Shown: positions 22,002 to 24,185 of the stretch, in pieces
Numbering within the stretch: position 1 is the stretch's first letter
Layout: each line of letters opens with the position of its first letter
NCBI GenBank assembly: GCA_041493035.1
Contig: JBGPYB010000070.1
Coordinates: 1 to 24,185 of the forward strand
From: JBGPYB01 sp041493035
Lineage (GTDB): Bacteria; Acidobacteriota; Vicinamibacteria; Fen-336
Direction: 5' to 3'
Length of the DNA stretch: 24,185 nucleotides
Notes under the pieces: model-generated
The model's database searches: none
Told to the model about the DNA's origin: nothing
Seen by the model: only the letters and a program-made list of their open reading frames with translations
Position numbers and translations under genes: made by a program

Positions 22002-23591
22002 TCAGCGAAGGTCACGAAGGATCTCGCGTGCGGCATTGTGACCGGCCGCGCCCATCACACCGCCCCCGGGGTGCGTGCAGGCGCCGCACATGTAGAGTCC
22101 CTGCAGTGGAGTGCGGTAGTCAGCCCATCCAGGTATGGGTCGCATGAAGAAGAGCTGGTCAAGAGTCATGTCGCCTTGGAAGATGTTTCCGTGGGTCAGG
22201 CCGAAGTCTCGCTCCAGATCGAGGGGACTCAGCACCTGTCGATGGAGCACGGAGCGGGCGAAGTTCGGCGCGTGGCGAGTCATGATCTCGGTGACGCGGT
22301 CGCCGAATCTCTCTTTCTCCAGGTCCCAGCTCCCCTCCTTCAGCTCGTAGGGACCGAACTGACAGAACGCCGACATGATGTGTCTGCCGGCCGGGGCGAT
22401 CGAATCGTCATAGACGGTTGGGATCACAGCCTCGATGAACGGCTCGGAGGACCAGCGACCGTACTTGGCCTCGTCAAAGGCCCGCTCCATGTAATCAAGG
22501 GATGGGCAGATGTCGATCGTACCCGAGTGCTGTGGCCCCGGGGCGCTCCCTGCGAGGGCCGTGAAGTCTGGCAGCTCGGCGAGGGCGTAGTTGATCTTGA
22601 CGGAGGAGCCGCTCTGACGAAAGCGTCGCACGGACCGAACGAACTCCGGGGGCAAATCGCGACTTGGATCGAGGAGCTTCAGAAAAGTCACGTTCGGGTC
22701 GGCGTTCGAGACCACGACTGGTGCCCGGATCTCTTCGCCGCTCTGTAGCGCCACTCCTTTGGCTCGGCCCTCCTCGACAAGAATCCGCGCGACCGGAGCG
22801 TCGCAGCGGATCACCGCCCCTTTCTCTCGGGCTGCGGCTGCGATGCACTCGGAGATCTGGCCCATGCCGCCTCGGACGACGCCCCAGCAGCCGCGCATTC
22901 CATCCACCTCACCCATCACATGATGGAAGAGGACGTATGCCGTCCCCGGCGTCCGCGGGCCGGCAAAGGTGCCGATGACCGCTTGCCCGCAGAGCAGCGC
23001 CTTGAGCTCCTCGGACTCGAACCAGGAATCCAAGAAGTCTTTGGCGCTGCCGACCAGAATCTCGACCTCTTTGAACAGATCCTGCTTCAGACGTCGCGCC
23101 AGGCGGGCGGCTCGCAGTAGTCCCAGCAGGTCGCGCATGCGAGACGACGTGGGATTGGGGGGCGTCATCATCAAGAGGGGCTCGACGAATTCCGCAAGCC
23201 GGTTGAGGGTCCGCTCGTATTCCTCGTACGCCTCGGCGTCCCGCGTGGAGAATTTCCTTATCTCCTCGCGAGTCTTGGCCGCATCGTTCCAGATCATCAG
23301 GTAGCGGCCGTCGGGATACGGCTGGAAGTAGGGCGGATCCTGGGGGTACACCACGAGCCCGCGCCGCTTCAGCTCCAAGTCGCGCGCGACTTCGGGGCGG
23401 AAAAGGCTCGTCACGTAAGCCGCAGTCGAGACTTTGTATCCCGGCCAGGGCTCTTCCGTGACCGAGGCGCCGCCGACATACGGCCGCCGTTCGAGGACCA
23501 GCACGCTGAGCCCTCGGCGGGCGAGATACGCGGCGGTTACGAGCCCGTTGTGACCGCCCCCCACTATCACAACGTCATAGACCTGAGCCAT
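22002..23591 (-). CDS. Phytoene-dehydrogenase-like FAD-dependent oxidoreductase (PYROXD2-like)
   Basis: A 529-residue FAD protein. The N-terminus has the dinucleotide-binding loop YDVVIVGGGHNGLVTAAYLA followed by LSVLVLERRPYVGGASVTEE, the usual start of the phytoene desaturase/amine oxidase clan. Near the C-terminus GLYMCGACTHPGGGVMGAAG and HNAAREIL form the second FAD-contacting motif. Length and the TPGTAYVLFHHVMGEVDG and GGMGQISECIAAAA segments fit the PYROXD2-like branch rather than carotenoid-pathway desaturases; no carotenoid genes are nearby. The reaction is a FAD-linked oxidation or desaturation of unknown substrate. The open frame extends to 23627, but ATG at 23591 is preferred because GAGGG lies 5 bases upstream and the FAD motif then begins at residue 5. 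Confidence 0.85.
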   Translation of the reverse strand: MAQVYDVVIVGGGHNGLVTAAYLARRGLSVLVLERRPYVGGASVTEEPWPGYKVSTAAYVTSLFRPEVARDLELKRRGLVVYPQDPPYFQPYPDGRYLMIWNDAAKTREEIRKFSTRDAEAYEEYERTLNRLAEFVEPLLMMTPPNPTSSRMRDLLGLLRAARLARRLKQDLFKEVEILVGSAKDFLDSWFESEELKALLCGQAVIGTFAGPRTPGTAYVLFHHVMGEVDGMRGCWGVVRGGMGQISECIAAAAREKGAVIRCDAPVARILVEEGRAKGVALQSGEEIRAPVVVSNADPNVTFLKLLDPSRDLPPEFVRSVRRFRQSGSSVKINYALAELPDFTALAGSAPGPQHSGTIDICPSLDYMERAFDEAKYGRWSSEPFIEAVIPTVYDDSIAPAGRHIMSAFCQFGPYELKEGSWDLEKERFGDRVTEIMTRHAPNFARSVLHRQVLSPLDLERDFGLTHGNIFQGDMTLDQLFFMRPIPGWADYRTPLQGLYMCGACTHPGGGVMGAAGHNAAREILRDLR

Positions 23592-23833
23592 TTGAGCCCT
23601 CAAGCCCGGGCGGAACGGCCCGTTCACTCAGCCGCGGGCAGCGGATTCTCGCACGGATTCCGAGCGAATGCGGACCGGTCCAGGCCCTCCCCTCGGGAGG
23701 ACCCAGACTGAAACAGCTTCACTACCGACGGCTGATCACGATCACTGTCCGTCCAGGAGGCGCGTACTCGGTGCGCACACGAGTCGGAGCGTGCGCGCAC
23801 CCCATTGGGAGTTGTCACGGGCTTGAACGCGGA

Positions 23834-23864
23834 GCCCGGCGAGGCACGCTCCGCCTCGCCGGGC
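23834..23864 (-). terminator. Perfect 12-base hairpin after the aldehyde dehydrogenase gene
   Basis: GCCCGGCGAGGC and GCCTCGCCGGGC pair perfectly around a 7-base loop, 9 bases beyond the stop codon (23874-23876) of the minus-strand aldehyde dehydrogenase. No T-run follows on the minus strand. It is the strongest stem seen in the window and very likely marks the 3' end of that transcript. Confidence 0.65.
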
Positions 23865-23873
23865 CGTGACTTC

Positions 23874-24185
23874 CTAGGACGGATAGCCCAGGCAGACGGC
23901 CTTCGTCTCGGTGTAGTTCTCCAGCACGTCGTGGCCCATCTCGCGACCCCAGCCGGACTGCTTGTAGCCGCCGAACGGGAGCGCGGCATCGAAGATGTTG
24001 TAGCAGTTGATCCACACGGTGCCGGCGTGGAGTCTGGCGGCCAGCGCGTGGGCTTTCCCGATGTCGTTGGTCCAGATGCCCGCCGCGAGACCGTAAACGG
24101 TGTCGTTGGCCCGGGCGATCATCTCGTCGTCTACGTTCTTGAACGGCATTGCCGTCACAACGGGCCCGAAGATCTCCTCCTTGTA
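23874..24185 (-). CDS. Aldehyde dehydrogenase, C-terminal part (5' partial)
   Basis: The frame is open to the window edge, so only the last 103 residues are present. They begin YKEEIFGPVV, the conserved EEIFGPV motif of NAD(P)-dependent aldehyde dehydrogenases, and continue with ANDTVYGLAAGIWTND (the N-x-x-x-YGLAA block), AGTVWINCYNIFDAALPFGG and YKQSGWGREMG, ending ENYTETKAVCLGYPS. The PFGG-x-K-x-SG-x-GRE pattern is typical of the betaine/retinal-type superfamily members. The catalytic cysteine and glutamate lie upstream of the window. It oxidises an aldehyde to a carboxylic acid in the cytoplasm; the substrate is not deducible from this part. A strong hairpin follows the stop. Confidence 0.9.
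   Translation of the reverse strand, partial: YKEEIFGPVVTAMPFKNVDDEMIARANDTVYGLAAGIWTNDIGKAHALAARLHAGTVWINCYNIFDAALPFGGYKQSGWGREMGHDVLENYTETKAVCLGYPS

Noticed and set aside
23795..23820. Possible fifth copy of the dispersed repeat (CCCCATTGGGAGTTG)
   Set aside because: Only about ten bases align and the diagnostic GTGTATTGCC part is missing.
1..24185. CRISPR array, insertion sequence or prophage
   Set aside because: No regularly spaced repeats, transposase, integrase, terminal inverted repeats or phage structural genes were seen. The four-copy dispersed repeat is spaced kilobases apart.

Overview
The window is GC-rich bacterial chromosomal DNA from a Gram-negative (diderm) organism. The diderm call rests on an Omp85-type outer-membrane beta-barrel and several Sec signal peptides. 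The gene mix (SagB-type nitroreductase, zinc-ribbon/thioredoxin/TPR fusion, exported RraA-like protein, TPR-PDZ protein, membrane SAM-methyltransferase/spermidine-synthase-like protein, a PadR regulator of the FWKAHILHHA type, PYROXD2-like oxidoreductase) suggests an uncultured soil lineage such as Acidobacteriota or Methylomirabilota/Rokubacteria. That placement is inference; there is no rRNA, tRNA or phylogenetic marker here.

Layout. 2-1111: SagB-type dehydrogenase, cut at its 5' end by the window edge. 1112-1794: no intact gene, a nucleotidyltransferase-like scrap and one copy of a dispersed repeat. 1795-4121: zinc-ribbon/thioredoxin/TPR protein and exported RraA-like protein. 4254-7211 (-): large exported TPR-PDZ protein. 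7224-8400: FdhE-like scrap and an internally deleted periplasmic binding-protein gene. 8553-10673: membrane methyltransferase/spermidine-synthase-like protein. 10674-10993: repeat copy and two mini-ORFs sharing VAGYRE. 10994-12623: 2OG-Fe(II) oxygenase and exported chalcone-isomerase-like protein. 12844-14308 (-): remains of a cation-efflux transporter and of a symporter/solute-binding fusion. 14365-19505: co-directional cluster of TLC stub, TLC-type nucleotide transporter, kinase-like/beta-barrel outer-membrane protein, PAP2 phosphatase and a truncated exported protein. 19456-20391: broken membrane gene, DoxX, a palindromic operator and a truncated PadR regulator. 20511-23591 (-): APC permease and phytoene-dehydrogenase-like oxidoreductase. 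23874-24185 (-): C-terminus of an aldehyde dehydrogenase, cut by the window edge.

The most interesting unit is 14517-19269. A TLC/Npt-type nucleotide transporter overlaps by 4 bases (GTGA) the gene for an exported protein with a HipA/FAM20-like kinase-type core (NWDRH, EDADQAF) ahead of an Omp85-like barrel, and a PAP2 phosphatase follows after 11 bases. A periplasmic kinase would need nucleotide outside the cytoplasm, and a nucleotide transporter is co-translated with it. The proposal is a periplasmic phosphotransfer/phosphatase module; this is inference.

Two other themes stand out. A short dispersed repeat (core GTGTATTGCCACAATGG, then TGGAG) occurs four times between genes. The window also holds about nine gene fragments, many joined at abrupt junctions, which points to repeated deletion and gene decay between intact genes.
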